Below the pieces are notes generated by a model that worked only from the letters and a program-made list of their open reading frames with translations, was not told where the DNA came from and made no database searches. A DNA stretch of 64,000 nucleotides from Littorina saxatilis (taxonomy: Eukaryota; Mollusca; Gastropoda; Littorinimorpha; Littorinidae), in contig NC_090246.1 of assembly GCF_037325665.1 (NCBI RefSeq), positions 33,995,852 through 34,059,851 on the forward strand, read 5' to 3'. This document shows, piece after piece, positions 13,301 to 23,484 of this stretch; the first letter of the stretch is position 1; each line of letters begins with the position of its first letter. Made by a program: the position numbers and the translations under genes.

Positions 13301-14681
13301 TAAGTTTCTGTTTCAACTTACAAAACTAATTTTAAGTAAACTATTAATCAGATAAATAGAAAACACTGATAGAATAAATAACACCACACAGCCATACCAG
13401 AGATGAGACGACTGAGGACCTGTTTCTCTCCATTGACAGCAGCAGCATGGAGCTGGGTGATGATCTCCATACGCGGTGTGGTGCTGGCAAAGGGGCCCCT
13501 AGGTGTCTCCGCCTGCAACAAGTGTATAGTTATGAGACCAAGGGTTTGTTTGTTTGTTTGTTTGCTTAACGCCCAGCCGACCACGAAGAGCCATATCAGG
13601 GCGGTGCTGCTTTGACATATAACGTGCGCCACACACAAGACAGAAGTCGCAGCACAGGCTTCATGTCTCACCCAGTCACATTATTCTGACACCGGACCAA
13701 CCAGTCCTAGCACTAACCCCATAATGCCAGACGCCAGGCGGAGCAGCCACTAGATTGCCAATTTTAAAGTCTTAGGTATGACCCGGCCGGGGTTCGAACC
13801 CACGACCTCCCGATCACGGGGCGGATGCCTTACCACTAGACCAACCGTGCCGGTGAGACCAAGGGTACGGCGGATGGTGGCCAGAGAGGTGATGGGAGGG
13901 GGAATGTTTACAGTGCTGTGTGCGGGGCTGTGAGTAGTACATCTTTACATGCCAATGTTCAGCTCAGACCCCATCATGGCTGATGCGTCTCAGTTCTATA
14001 CAGAACACTGCACCCTCATTCAAGGATACTGCACCGAGCTGTTCTGGACATTTGTTCTCATCTTCATGGCAGACCGATACCGGCGAAGAAGTGTAAGTTA
14101 ACCTATAAGCTAAGGCAAATGCTCGTCTCAAAACTATATAAGAGAGATTGCTATAGGATACATACAACAACACTGATTAATCAAAAGTGTTGCTAAAAAG
14201 CTGAAGTGGAACTATGAACAAGATTTGACTTTTAAAAATAGAATGACCACTGCATCCTATTACAAAAGTTTTTAGCAATTGATGGACTTCAATCAGATTT
14301 CCATCTGTGTTGCGTATGTCGGTATGATTAGCACACACACACAAAACTTAAAAGACAGACAGACAGACAAAAAGACAGACACAAACACGCATGCACGCAC
14401 AAACACATGCACGAATGCACACACAAACAGAGAAATGTACTGAACTATATCATCTGCTTACATCTGCTGGTGCACACACACAGGTGCACATACAACCACA
14501 CCATCACAAACACACACACACAAACACACACTAACACAATTATATACAACCACACAACAACAACAACAAAAACACCCACCCACACGCACACACACACGAA
14601 GAGGGACAGACATTTCCCAAACTTTACCTGAGAAACAGGGCCACTGGCCGTGGGGCTGGACTGGCCAGCTGCCCCTGCCAT
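4904..14681 (-). CDS. INVS: Inversin (ankyrin-repeat ciliary protein), N-terminal part, 12 coding exons
   Basis: Coding exons, in transcript order: 14681-14628, 13512-13398, 11803-11634, 11058-10885, 9842-9777, 9345-9244, 8754-8656, 8422-8347, 7573-7467, 6659-6497, 5775-5568, 4984-4904. All junctions are GT-AG and every phase matches, giving about 471 residues in one frame. The start is the ATG at 14681, followed by a Ser/Pro-rich leader and then QLHAAAVNGEK, which corresponds to the N-terminus of vertebrate inversin. Diagnostic stretches seen: FGRNPLMYCVLADRLEC, LPGEIDHQD, NWQDYEGRTALHLAVADGN, DLEGRTAFMWAAGKG, KHTPLFRACEMGH. They form consecutive ankyrin repeats. Inversin is known from the ciliary inversin compartment, where it scaffolds NPHP3 and NEK8 and dampens canonical Wnt signalling. 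The remaining ankyrin repeats, D-boxes and IQ motifs must lie left of the window, because no further INVS exon was found at 1-4900. One donor is weak (GTCAGC at 9243). Confidence 0.93.
5336..5550. mobile_element. Foldback element with poly(A)/poly(T) ends (TAGTCCGTTTACGGTAACAT)
   Basis: AAATAGTCCGTTTACGGTAA ... ATACCGTAAACAGACTATTT with TCGGTAGGTCGGG and GGGTCGGTCGGG next to each arm. Related copies at 56258-56586 and 59460-59747. It sits directly before the end of INVS exon 5775-5568. No coding capacity. Confidence 0.8.
5954..6401 (+). mobile_element. SINE-A: tRNA-Ser/Leu-like head, long body, full length
   Basis: GACTGGGTGGCCGAGTGGTA, then TTGCGAGTTCGACCCTGG (A and B boxes), followed by CTTTCGGATGAGACGAAAAA, GTGCACGTTAAAGATCCCAC and CGATATAAGACTTCATATAA. 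It lies in the INVS intron between exons 6659-6497 and 5775-5568. Other copies: 54794-55180, 55195-55645, 48248-48645 (5' truncated) and 36117-36378 (minus strand, 5' truncated). Confidence 0.85.
7160..7400. repeat. GT microsatellite, interrupted
   Basis: About 240 bp of TG with occasional TATG, TTTG and TGAG interruptions in the INVS intron left of exon 7573-7467. Cys/Val or His/Thr ORFs here are not genes. Confidence 0.95.
7620..8024. repeat. 45-bp minisatellite, 9 units, in an INVS intron
   Basis: Unit TTTAAAAGAGGGTTCCACTG plus TACAACCCCCAACACTGACACATCC, nine head-to-tail copies with almost no divergence. Units 4 and 7 share a G-to-A change (GAGAGTTCC), a period-3 higher-order pattern. 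Because 45 is divisible by three, all frames stay open, which creates false ORFs on both strands. The core (AAAAGAGGGTTCCACTGTA) equals the terminus of the TACAGTGGAACC TIR family seen elsewhere in the window. Confidence 0.93.
9395..9690 (-). mobile_element. Old, diverged SINE-B
   Basis: Plus-strand relics GCCATTCAGG, GCTGGGTATTGTCATGTCTC and ACAGGATCTTTTATGCA match the SINE-B body in order. At right a tRNA-like head (minus GGTTTGTGGTTCCAATCC) is still visible. Far more diverged than the other copies. Confidence 0.6.
9912..10475. mobile_element. TIR element TACCGTATTTTACGGACTAT, 564 bp
   Basis: Ends TACCGTATTTTACGGACTATAAGGCGC (left) and its inverse, GCGCCTTATAGTCCGGAAAGTACGGTA (right). Internal copies of CGGCTTAT / GGAAGCGCC repeat near each end. 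Non-coding. The family name is unknown to me, although this end sequence is widespread in animals. It lies in the INVS intron between exons 11058-10885 and 9842-9777. Confidence 0.8.
11966..13185 (+). mobile_element. pogo/Tigger-like (Tc1-mariner superfamily) DNA transposon, deleted
   Basis: TIRs CAGTGAAAACTGTCAAATA (left) and TATTTGACAGGTTTTACTG (right) are flanked by TA on both sides. Inside, 12517-12726 encodes MFNKMAARN...ALTLEQRINVVKQLESGKSC, RTIAQELGCGRTQIS: the pogo/CENP-B-type N-terminal helix-turn-helix. After a stop, DAVLEWSLTKRANHIAINGP resembles the second (CENP-B) DNA-binding domain. The DDE catalytic domain is missing, so it cannot move by itself. It lies in the INVS intron between exons 13512-13398 and 11803-11634. 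Confidence 0.85.
13545..13853 (-). mobile_element. SINE-D with 12-bp target duplication, close to an INVS acceptor
   Basis: TGAGACCAAGGG at 13533-13544 and 13854-13865. The tRNA-like head is at right (minus GGTTGGTCTAGTGGTAAGGC; GGTTCGAACCCC), and the tail is CAAA repeats (GTTT repeats on plus, 13545-13564). In gene sense the insertion ends 21 bp upstream of INVS exon 13512-13398, counted to the near edge of the duplication. Confidence 0.88.
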
Positions 14682-14696
14682 TGCACCTCGTGTCAG
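14628..14696 (-). other. INVS: INVS exon with start codon and the end of the 5' UTR
   Basis: A TTCTTCAG acceptor precedes 14696. The exon then runs 15 nt to the ATG at 14681 and ends at 14628 before GTAAAG. So at least one non-coding upstream exon is expected to the right. The 18 encoded residues (MAGAAGQSSPTASGPVSQ) are low in conservation, so the start rests on frame and position more than on homology. An alternative in-frame Met lies in the next exon (MEIITQLHAAAVNG, within 13512-13398) and would give a protein closer to the vertebrate length. Confidence 0.7.
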
Positions 14697-15355
14697 CTGA
14701 AGAAAAACCCCACAAGATCTTCCTTGAATGTCATTAAAAATGTGAAGAGGAGAGCAAACAAGAAAATGAACAAAATTGTGACCAGTTGGAATAGAAAAAC
14801 TTCTCTCTCCTCAAAAAGGGAAAATGGCACAAAGTACATTTATTACGATGAATGGGTCTTAAAGTCCGAAATACTAACAATGATTGAGTTAATTCTGTAG
14901 ATTAGGGGCCTCTAGTGCACAGAAAGAGAAAAGGGGAGGAGGGAGGGAGAGAGGGGGAGAGAGAGACTGAGAGAGGGGGGGAGAGAGAGAGGGGGAGAGA
15001 GGGAGAGAGGGAGGGGGGAGAGAGAGAGAGAAAGAGAGAAACACACACACACACACACACACACATGCAGTCACACACACACACACACACACACATGCAC
15101 AAAGTCAAATCAAAGGAGATAGTGCTGAAGACAGACAGTAAGATGGTGTATCTGGAAAACGGGGGGGGGGGGGGGGGGGTATCGAGGAGGGGGGGGGGGG
15201 GTTGAGGGAGGGAAACCGAGGTAGCAAACTATTTACGAGGGTTGTGGGAAGCATGTTGTTTTTGTTTTTGTTGTTTTTGATTTATCAACCACCCCTCACC
15301 CACAGAGGGACACGTAGCTCTAAATCAAATAAATACACAGATATATTCACATGAA

Positions 15356-15438
<83 letters not shown>

Positions 15439-17027
15439 GCCACTGTTTATGTCAGCCAACTGCAAACTAATGTGAATAAAACTGGCTGCCAACAGCTAAT
15501 GGGATCATAAAAGAAGAGTAAATTAAGGAACACCTTTCGAGGAAAAAACATCAACACACATGCATACACAAACATACTCACACACAAACGCTACGAGCAA
15601 TCCATAATAATAAATGGCCATGATAAATAGAGAGGTAACACTGTCGCGAACACGCAGGAAGGACTAGTCGCGACATTGATGTTGGCTACACATGCTTGCA
15701 AGCCACCGATTTTATACTCACAGAGGCATCTCTGTAATGATGCGGAACGCATGGTGATAAACAACAGAAGCACAAACTATGTGCTACTGACAGCATTGTC
15801 TTCTGTCAGTCAATCGGCACATGTGTTTGTTATGAACATCCAAACTTTACTGTAATTTGTAAAGTTTACACAGTCACACTATTACTATAACTGGCATAGT
15901 CCCGCCGTGGAAGCCTATCACCGTGACTGAACATATGACTGAACAATTACACTGCAGAATATAATCAGCCAAGAAAACTCAGAGGTTGGAACTTGAATTC
16001 CAACTGTAACGATGACTTAAGTCTAAAGCCTGCCCTTGAAACATCTGTCAGGAATGCGAAAAACAGTGGAGCCGAACACTTTCAGGCAAAAAGTCAAAGG
16101 AGCTAGGAGACACACAACTTTCTCAAACTTTCGAACTTCCATAGAGTCTTAGAGTCAACCCTCAATGATGAGCCGCACTCCTTATTTATAAGAACACAGT
16201 TAGTTACCAAAAGTGCCACTCAAGCCATTCAGATGCCAGTGCACATGTTTTGTGAAGAGAATGTTTCTAGAAGCACAGAGCTCGCTCTACAGATGGCAGC
16301 CATGGCCCTGAGATAGCAACTGCACTCTGCGATCACATTTCATTTATCTGAGGCAGCAGCCAGCAGTTCAGCTAAAAATAGCCTTGCTCCCTGGTCCCTG
16401 CACGTAGTCTTGGCACCATGCCTGATGACTCTCTCTCTCCTCAGGACATGACATTTTGTTGTTTTTACATGGGGGTGAATTAGGTGTGTGTATGTGTGTG
16501 TATGTGTGGGAGGGGGGTTATGCTTTAATGCTTTTTACATGTACATTTAGTTTAATGTTTTACTGAATGTTTTCTTGTGGACTGGGAATAGAGAGGTAGA
16601 TGAGGCAGTGTATGTATATGTGTGCATGCACAGCGCCTAGCGAACTACCACTGATCATCATGAAACGTATATCAATTTTTCCAGTTGATATCTCAATTAA
16701 AAGAAATCTAATTTTTGGATACATGCTTTTAATTACATATCATAAGGCCACAATGTGGTGATGGCATTTTTTAATCAAATGGATTGAATTTTGGTCAAAC
16801 TGAATCTTGGATTTCAGCTCGGAAGCTTAAACATAATTAACAAAAACATTTATCAATGTATAATGCTTGAAATGGAAATTATAATTATAATCACAAATTA
16901 TAAAATGGTTGCATTGCATTCTTTATCTTTTCCTGAATCCCTAAATGTATACATGTGTTGTTATTTGAACTGAAAATGTGCTAAAAAAAACACACACCAG
17001 AAAATCTGTTGCAACTCAGAACAATCC
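14697..17027. other. Upstream flank of INVS; no gene seen
   Basis: Contains GA/CA microsatellites (14937-15094, 15356-15437), G-runs (15162-15199) and a decayed TTTAGTCAAG-type fragment (16740-16900). The INVS promoter and a non-coding first exon should be here, but no convincing site was found. Short ORFs match low-complexity DNA. Confidence 0.5.
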
Positions 17028-17715
17028 TTGGCGGATTATGACATTATTCAGTTATTCTGCAGAAAAACCAAAATGCTGGAGAAAAACTGTCTTTTCTGCA
17101 GCATTTCTGCATAATGTCATCTTTCGCCGAAGCAGTGTTTTTTTCTGCAGCAAAACATTTTACTGCAGTAAAATTGAAATCAAGAATGCTGCAGTAAAAC
17201 GGTGCTGTTGTTTTACTGCAGAAAACCTGTTTACACTTTTTCTGCAGCATTTTGTACTGGCTCTTGGCGGATTATGACATTATTCAGTTATTCTGGAGAA
17301 AAACCGAAATGCTGGAGAAAAACTGTCTTTTCTGCAGCATTTCTGCATAATGTCATCTTTCGCGAGAGCAACGTTTTTTTTCTGCAGTAAAACAGTTTTA
17401 CTGCAGTAAAATTGAAATCAAGAATGCTGCAGTAAAACGGTGATGTTGTTTTACTGCAGAAAAACTGTTTACACTTTTTCTTCAGCATTTTGGCATTATT
17501 CAGTTATTCTGCAGAAAAACAGAAATGCTGGAGAAAAACTGTCTTTTCTGCAGCATTTCTGCAAAATGTCATCTTTCGCCGAAGCAACGGGTTTTTCTGG
17601 AGCAAAACATTTTACTGCAGTAAAATTGAAATCAAGAATGCTGCAGTAAAACGGTGCTGTTGTTTTACTGCAGAAAACCTGTTTACACTTTTTCTGCAGA
17701 ATTTTGTACCGGCTG
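17028..17715. repeat. CTGCAG-rich satellite, three units of about 230 bp
   Basis: Units start near 17028, 17264 and 17490. Each contains ATTATTCAGTTATTCTG, GCTGGAGAAAAACTGTC, TTTTACTGCAGTAAAA (a perfect 16-nt palindrome, absent only where a unit diverged) and CTGCAGTAAAACGG facing GTTTTACTGCAG. The internal palindromes could form hairpins. The third unit lost about 12 bp at its start. ORFs here on both strands are by-products. Confidence 0.88.
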
Positions 17716-17887
17716 ATTATAATGTTGGAGCACGCGAGCCCCCCTCTGTCGAGAGATGGACTCATCCAGAATTACCAATAGTTACAAACTATTATACTAT
17801 CCCAGGGGGCGACGAATACAAATGCTACTTTACAAGGTCGTTCATTTTTCTCAAGAAAAACGGTGAACCCACATAATTCCTTATAAC

Positions 17888-18355
17888 AACAAAGTGCCGT
17901 TCACATTGCAGAATTTCAACCAACTTTTCCCCCAACTTTTTTGGTTTGAAACCGCTCCCTCATTGTTGAGGCCAAGCAGGCGAAAAGTCTGCCATGTGAA
18001 CAGCCCCAACGATTAAGGTTTGATTTAGGGTATTTTTAGCCACGACTCGAAAACTCAGTTGAGAACTGCTCGACTTGGCCGTGACTTGGCGCAGATTTTG
18101 CGCTGACTTTCCTAAGAGCGCTTACTGATTGCCGATTGGTTAGCTCTGACCAAACTGCTCTTCCCACACTAGGAGGTAGCTCCGATAGCAGAACTGGCCT
18201 TCAAGTCTGCCGAGAATCACCGCTTAAAACTAGTTTGAGCGTTTGCGCTGTTCAGATGGGGGCAGCGATTTTGATTTGACTTGGCGCTGACCAAAATCAC
18301 TTGACAGTTGGGGGAAAGTTGGTAGAGAGTCTGCCATGAACAGCCCTTAAATCTT
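17888..18355. mobile_element. TIR element of about 470 bp
   Basis: Left arm GTGCCGTTCACATTGCAGAA ... CCAACTTTTCCCCCAACTT; right arm (inverse) GGGCTGTTCATGGCAGACTC ... CCAACTTTCCCCCAACTG. The arms are about 40 bp with mismatches. Intergenic, no coding capacity. Confidence 0.6.
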
Positions 18356-20370
18356 ATTTTTTTCCAAATTCAAGGATCAACCTGGTCTCATAAACAGCAA
18401 TGCAACATTTCCTTATCGATATCATATATAATTATATGGACTAACAAAGTGAACAAACAAACAAACAAAACCAAAAGTGACAACAAGTGTGAAAACAAAA
18501 ACTAATAAGGTGTTAGATCATTTTAACATTTACAAACAAGATACTAGCTATTAATATGTGGCGCAATCCATTTATAGCCTTGACTTGAGCATTACATACA
18601 TTGTAACAAACAAGTCAACTATTGACTGACGTTCACTTTCAATACTCAAGTAGAGATTACCCGGTAAATAATATTTTTATTGCTGTACTGTTCTAAAAGG
18701 TAATTTTCAATAGTTGTATATATAAATAAGACACCAATAGACCTGTGGAAGTGCATCAGATTAGCCCAGTACCAGAAGCACTGCCCTTTCAAACAGCAGG
18801 AGTCATACATGTATTTTATCTGCAGCTGATAAGTGATATCATAACTTGCCTGCATCAGAACTATAGTATCTGAAATCCGTCATTGCTCTGTTTCAGTTTG
18901 TTCAATTTCTATCAAACAAGTTTTGAGAAGGGCTCTAAATTGGGCCTCTTAAGTGCTTCTGTATTATAACATCTGATCTACGCAACAATAATGAGAATAA
19001 ACACTCATAAGATGCAGATATAGTTATACAAAAATCAATCAAAAAAGAAAACGCAAGTACTAAATTTAAGAAAGTTCTATCATTTTACTGGAGAAACCTA
19101 AAATGATGCTCATATCAATTTACTAACATGTATGAAATGTTAGGTAATGGAATATTCATTTTTTGACAAAATATGACATTCACAAGTACATACACCCAAT
19201 GGTCTTTCCAGTGGACACACAGACAAATGATTATATGCGACAAAGTCAAAGGCCGGAAAAGGTAGAAGACTTAGCAGAGTGTGCGTTCGATGTCTGGCAA
19301 GATGGACAATTGCAAACGAATGATGAAAATCTATTGGTTTTGGATTGTAGCAAATCAAATATAAAATTAATTCCACGAGGTATTAATAATCACAGAAAAT
19401 ACATATCGGGTTTCACTTTTTGTGTTCTTCCGTTCCAGTTGACAATCAATTTTTAACACATGTTACAAAAAAAATAAAACCCAGAACGAAAACCGATGAA
19501 CTGGAATGAAAAATTTACTGGTTATGTCATTTTGGACATACTGATATGAAAACGTCACCTTTAGTCATTGACATTGTCTCAATTATTTAGTTGAAACAAA
19601 GTAGTTTTAATCTTCAAAAACTTACACAAACCTTATTTACTGACAATAATATAGGAAGCTCTAGATAGATATAACTTTTAAGACACATGTCAACACTGTA
19701 AACTGTTTATTTGCGTCCAGGGCTAAGTATTCAAACTAACGTGCACGAAGGCTGCAAATGCAATGCTGCCTTGTGCACTCTTGAGATCACCCCCTTCAAA
19801 TAGAAACAGTGTATTTGTTTAAAAACTAATCAGGAAGGACATTATCCTGAATCTATGACGAACCCATTTTACACGTGAAACATGAATACATGGAGCTCAT
19901 CAGGATACCTGTGTGACTGATCGAATTCTTAAGTTAAGGGCACCTGTTCTCAGCAAGAGTACCGCAGCGAAATGAGTCGCAGAAGCGTTCTGTCAGTCTG
20001 CGATTACCTGAGGGCAGTGATCACTGACCATGATCGCAGTATTTAAGGACCTCGCAATAATGCGTAATTAGCAGACTAACAAATCCCACCTACCTGTGCG
20101 CTTTAATCGCAGAACAGCTCAATGTTCCACTTCATTTCAGACATGTGATTGAATCGCCTCTCAGTCAGTGGGCGCCATATTGTTGTCAGGAAACATTGGA
20201 GAAGAGATAAAACGACGGAGTTCATTGGCTCATTGTATTAGTTAAACTTGTTTCATTGGTCAATTCTTTTCGGCCACTGAAAAACTGAAAGTAGCCCAAA
20301 GGTCCAGGGGAGATAACAAAATGGAAATGCCCTCATGCTCTCTCTCTCTCTCTCTCTCTCTCATGCTCGT
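18356..20370. other. Intergenic stretch, nothing recognised
   Basis: AT-rich unique-looking sequence with a CT tract at 20339-20362. A plus-strand ORF at 19163-19456 has no recognised motif. Sequence near 20150-20190 (GTGGGCGCCATATTGTTG) resembles a promoter-type GCCAT motif, which could mark XPO6 transcription start; this is weak. Confidence 0.4.
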
Positions 20371-21030
20371 TTTTACATTTAGTCAAGTTTTGACTAAATC
20401 ATACCTGTCAAGTCTTGCGTTTTTCGCGTAATTCTTACGGAATTTTGATGTTTTTCAAGTCTTACGGCGTATGCCGAAGATCTTACGGTTTTTACAAAAC
20501 AATTTTGGTCAAATAAAAAAAAGATCGCAAAGGTTCGTCCGAGAACAAAGTAACAGCTAAAAAATCTCGCGGTAACTGATTCGGCGGAAGTACAAGGCAA
20601 CGCGCATGTGCACACCGTCAGCGCGATCTGACTAAGTACTGTGCGACAACGCTTGACCACACGCGACCTCAAATTAAAGCAGTTACATGTACTATTGTGT
20701 TGTTCTCGGTATCTTCAAGGTGTTTTCTCACGTTGTACGAAGTTTTAAGCCATAGAAATGAAACTAAGGGAGTTGTGATGCATTTTCGAAGAGCTAGCGA
20801 TCGAAAGTGAAAGTAGCCGGATTCCTGTCACCTCCGATCATGTCGGACTTGTTTTTAGAACACGCGCGACCTCAAACTAAAGCATTTACATGTAATATTT
20901 TTTGTTGTTCTAGTATCTACACAGTATTTTCTCACGTTGTACCTAGTGTGAAGCCATATAAATAAAAATAAGGGCGTTATGATGCATTTTCAAAGAGGTA
21001 GAGAGCGAAAGTTGACACGGATGTCTGTCC

Positions 21031-21138
21031 ACAGGCGGAAGGTATCGTCCATGGATCCACTGGCACTAGACTACTACTATCACAGAAAGTCTTTCTGTGA
21101 TAGTAGAAGTCCAGTGGACGATACCTTCCGCCTGTGGT
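21031..21138. repeat. Near-perfect palindrome, same family as the inner element at 38004-38765
   Basis: ACAGGCGGAAGGTATCGTCC ... CTATCACAGAAAG meets CTTTCTGTGATAG ... GGACGATACCTTCCGCCTGT almost without a spacer. The arms are about 52 bp, a cruciform-capable structure or the collapsed remains of an element with long TIRs. Confidence 0.85.
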
Positions 21139-21439
21139 CTGTCACAACCGAACTGGTATTTGTCCTTGATTGTTGAGACACACATGAGTTTCTGGCTTGT
21201 AACTTGTGTGTTTTACATGTTCTGTTTGGATAAAATGTTCTCTTTTGTGGTGGGGGTTTCCATTCATGATTCACTGATTGAATCACTGTGCTCAATGAAT
21301 GAAGACCACATACTCGTAGTTTCGTCAGTCCACCGCTCGTGGCAAAGGCAGTGAAATCGACAAACTCTCATGTCAAATCTCATAAAGATCGGTCCAGTAG
21401 TTTAGTCTGAATCGCTCTACACACACACGCGCGCACAGA

Positions 21440-21445
21440 CAGACA

Positions 21446-21524
<79 letters not shown>
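21440..21524. repeat. CA microsatellite inside a TTTAGTCAAG-type element
   Basis: About 40 CA units preceded by CAGACAGACAGAC. The tract has the same place in the element as the TG tract at 24413-24455, so it was inherited with the element and then lengthened. Confidence 0.92.
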
Positions 21525-22101
21525 CTTGACGACCCTCGTCTCGATTCCCCCTCTATGTTAAAACATTTTGTCAAAACTTGACTAAATGTAAAAAGCAGAA
21601 TGCATACAATACATAAAAAGTACACACCATTATACATGATGCATACAAAACGAAACGAATAGAAAGTTAGAAATCAAATACACACACACTCACCCAAACA
21701 CACAAAACAATGCGCACACACACCTTCAATCACAAATCTCATGACAGGCGGACGAAGCACAATCATGTGCACGCTAGTGTCAGTATGCCGATCGAAAAAG
21801 GTCTTCTTCCGTAGAGGACTCAAAGGGAGAGACCAGCCCAAAACAACACCAAAATCGCTCACCTATGACTATGACGATTCGCACCTGATGCTGACGATCG
21901 AATCGTCAAAGTGCGAAACGGCGAAAGTGCGAAACGTCTGTATACCCACACACACACAGTCGATACCTCAGTCACTCTACCTACAATGATCTCTCTCATT
22001 CATGTGTGGGTGCGTGTGTTAGTGTTAGCGTGTGTGTGTGTGTGTGTGTGTACGTGTGTGTGTGTGACGTGTGTGTGTGTGTGTGTGTACGTGTGTGTGT
22101 G

Positions 22102-22135
<34 letters not shown>

Positions 22136-22211
22136 ATGTGCCTGTTGTTCGACCACGCCCACTCCAATGAAGGAAGGGACAGAACTCTATTACCCATCAT
22201 TCCGTGAAAAG

Positions 22212-22335
22212 ATGGTAGAACCCATCGGGAACGTGAGCATCGCTGAGGTTGTTTAACTAGCTTTGTGACCGATTTTCGTGTGTATTTGGCTTCCCAGATT
22301 CTGCACTTTGAAGATCAGCAGGCACATCAAAAATG
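22212..22335 (+). other. XPO6: Candidate site(s) for the XPO6 initiator-Met exon
   Basis: The first homologous exon starts in phase 0 with ASNEESLRALE, while vertebrate XPO6 begins MASEE. So an upstream exon should end with ATG directly before a donor. Two such places exist: ATG at 22212-22214 followed by GTAGAA, and ATG at 22333-22335 followed by GTAATG. The second has a better donor. Nothing else supports either, and the true exon could lie elsewhere upstream. Confidence 0.25.
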
Positions 22336-22959
22336 GTAATGATTAACTGAGTGAAAAAGTGTGTGTTTAGCTTTGTATTTTTGCTATTTTGTCTCGGTTG
22401 CACATCATTGCTCGACAATTTGAAGAAATTCGTCTGCTCGGCGAAATGCGGGATATATTCACGTCTACTAACATGTTTAGATGTAGTCATTCAGCATGCC
22501 ACTGCAGTCGGTGATTAAGCCAAATTAGTTTTAAATATTTACCCTTGCGTATCTTGAAAGTGTCAGATGATATTAAAACGACGCAACAGAGTCTTGAAAG
22601 TTGTGGAGTGTCACAGTCAATCGTTGACATAGCCAAGATTTCATCCAGGATCGAGATCTCTTCACATCACATCCGCAATTGATACTAATTAGGCCTATTA
22701 ATTAATGACAGTTTACAAGAAAAATCTCTTTAATGTGATCATGTCTCTCATCATAAGTGGGCCACGGGAAGCGTAGATAACCAGGTTTGATTTGATTCAG
22801 TCCACCAAGTTTGTAAAACAAACCAGCATTCAGCTTCATATGTTTAAAAAAAAATGTAATAGGAAAAGGAAAGCAGGAAAAAGAGTAAAGAACAACAACA
22901 AAATCCAGAAGGCAAAGAAGATCAAGCAACAGATCACAATCTGAGCTGATTTAAATGCT

Positions 22960-23140
22960 AGTGACTTAACCCCCTTCGTGTGTACACGCAAGCACAAGAC
23001 CAAGTGCGCACGGAAAAGATCCTGTAATCCATGTCAGAGTTCCGTGGGTTATAGAAACACGAAAATACCCAGCATGCCTACTCAAGCGCCATTAATAGTC
23101 AGAATTTTGACCCTGGGCGTCTAATGGAAGAAGAAGAAAT
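22960..23140 (+). mobile_element. SINE-B body fragment
   Basis: GTGACTTAACCCCCTTCGTG, AGCACAAGACCAAGTGCGCA and ATCCTGTAATCCATGTCAGA are intact. The head is missing and the 3' part is shortened to a GAAGAAGAAG tail. It lies 345 bp before the first XPO6 exon. Confidence 0.75.
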
Positions 23141-23484
23141 GCAGGCCCAATGAATAGTCACTTCCGCCGGATCAAGGTGCTGTCACCATAAGTACACTCT
23201 CGAACATATGACTTTCAGATTCGTACCATTTGAAAAGTGGTCAAAGGGACTTTGTGCTTCAAATAGTATATTAAATACTGGCATATATAATAGAAATAGT
23301 TTACACGCAATATGCATCAAAATATGACTGATGCTGAGAGCGACACTCGAGTCCAGGAATGCTTGCCATAATTTAATACTGTTTGCTGAGTATGACCTGA
23401 CAGCTGGTGTGTACCCAGCAGAGAAAACAGTTACAATACATGTTACTACAGTCTTGATTTTGATTCTTGTGTTTGTGCTTTCAG

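Larger units (their letters stand above)
20371..21594 (-). mobile_element. TTTAGTCAAG-type element, interrupted and rearranged
   Basis: Bordered by ACATTTAGTCAAGTTTTGAC (20375) and TCAAAACTTGACTAAATGTA (ends 21591). The right part, read on the minus strand, has GGGAATCGAGACGAGGGTCG, a CA/TG microsatellite (21449-21524), GTAGAGCGATTCAGAC and GGACCGATCTTTATGAG, the same order as the copy at 24342-25195. The left part holds unrelated AATTCTTACGG-type sequence and the palindrome at 21031-21138, which looks like an insertion. Superfamily unknown. Confidence 0.65.
21595..23484. other. Upstream region or first intron of XPO6
   Basis: Holds a GT/ACGT tract (22033-22134), the candidate Met-exon donors, a SINE-B fragment (22960-23140) and unique AT-rich DNA. 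The acceptor TGCTTTCAG at 23476-23484 begins the first conserved exon. Confidence 0.5.

Noticed and set aside
17044-17876. Overlapping ORFs of 60-128 residues on both strands
   Set aside because: They come from the CTGCAG satellite; the frames repeat with the unit and match no protein I know.
19163-19456. 97-residue plus-strand ORF between INVS and XPO6
   Set aside because: No recognised motif and no splice-site support. It cannot be excluded as a small exon, but nothing favours it.
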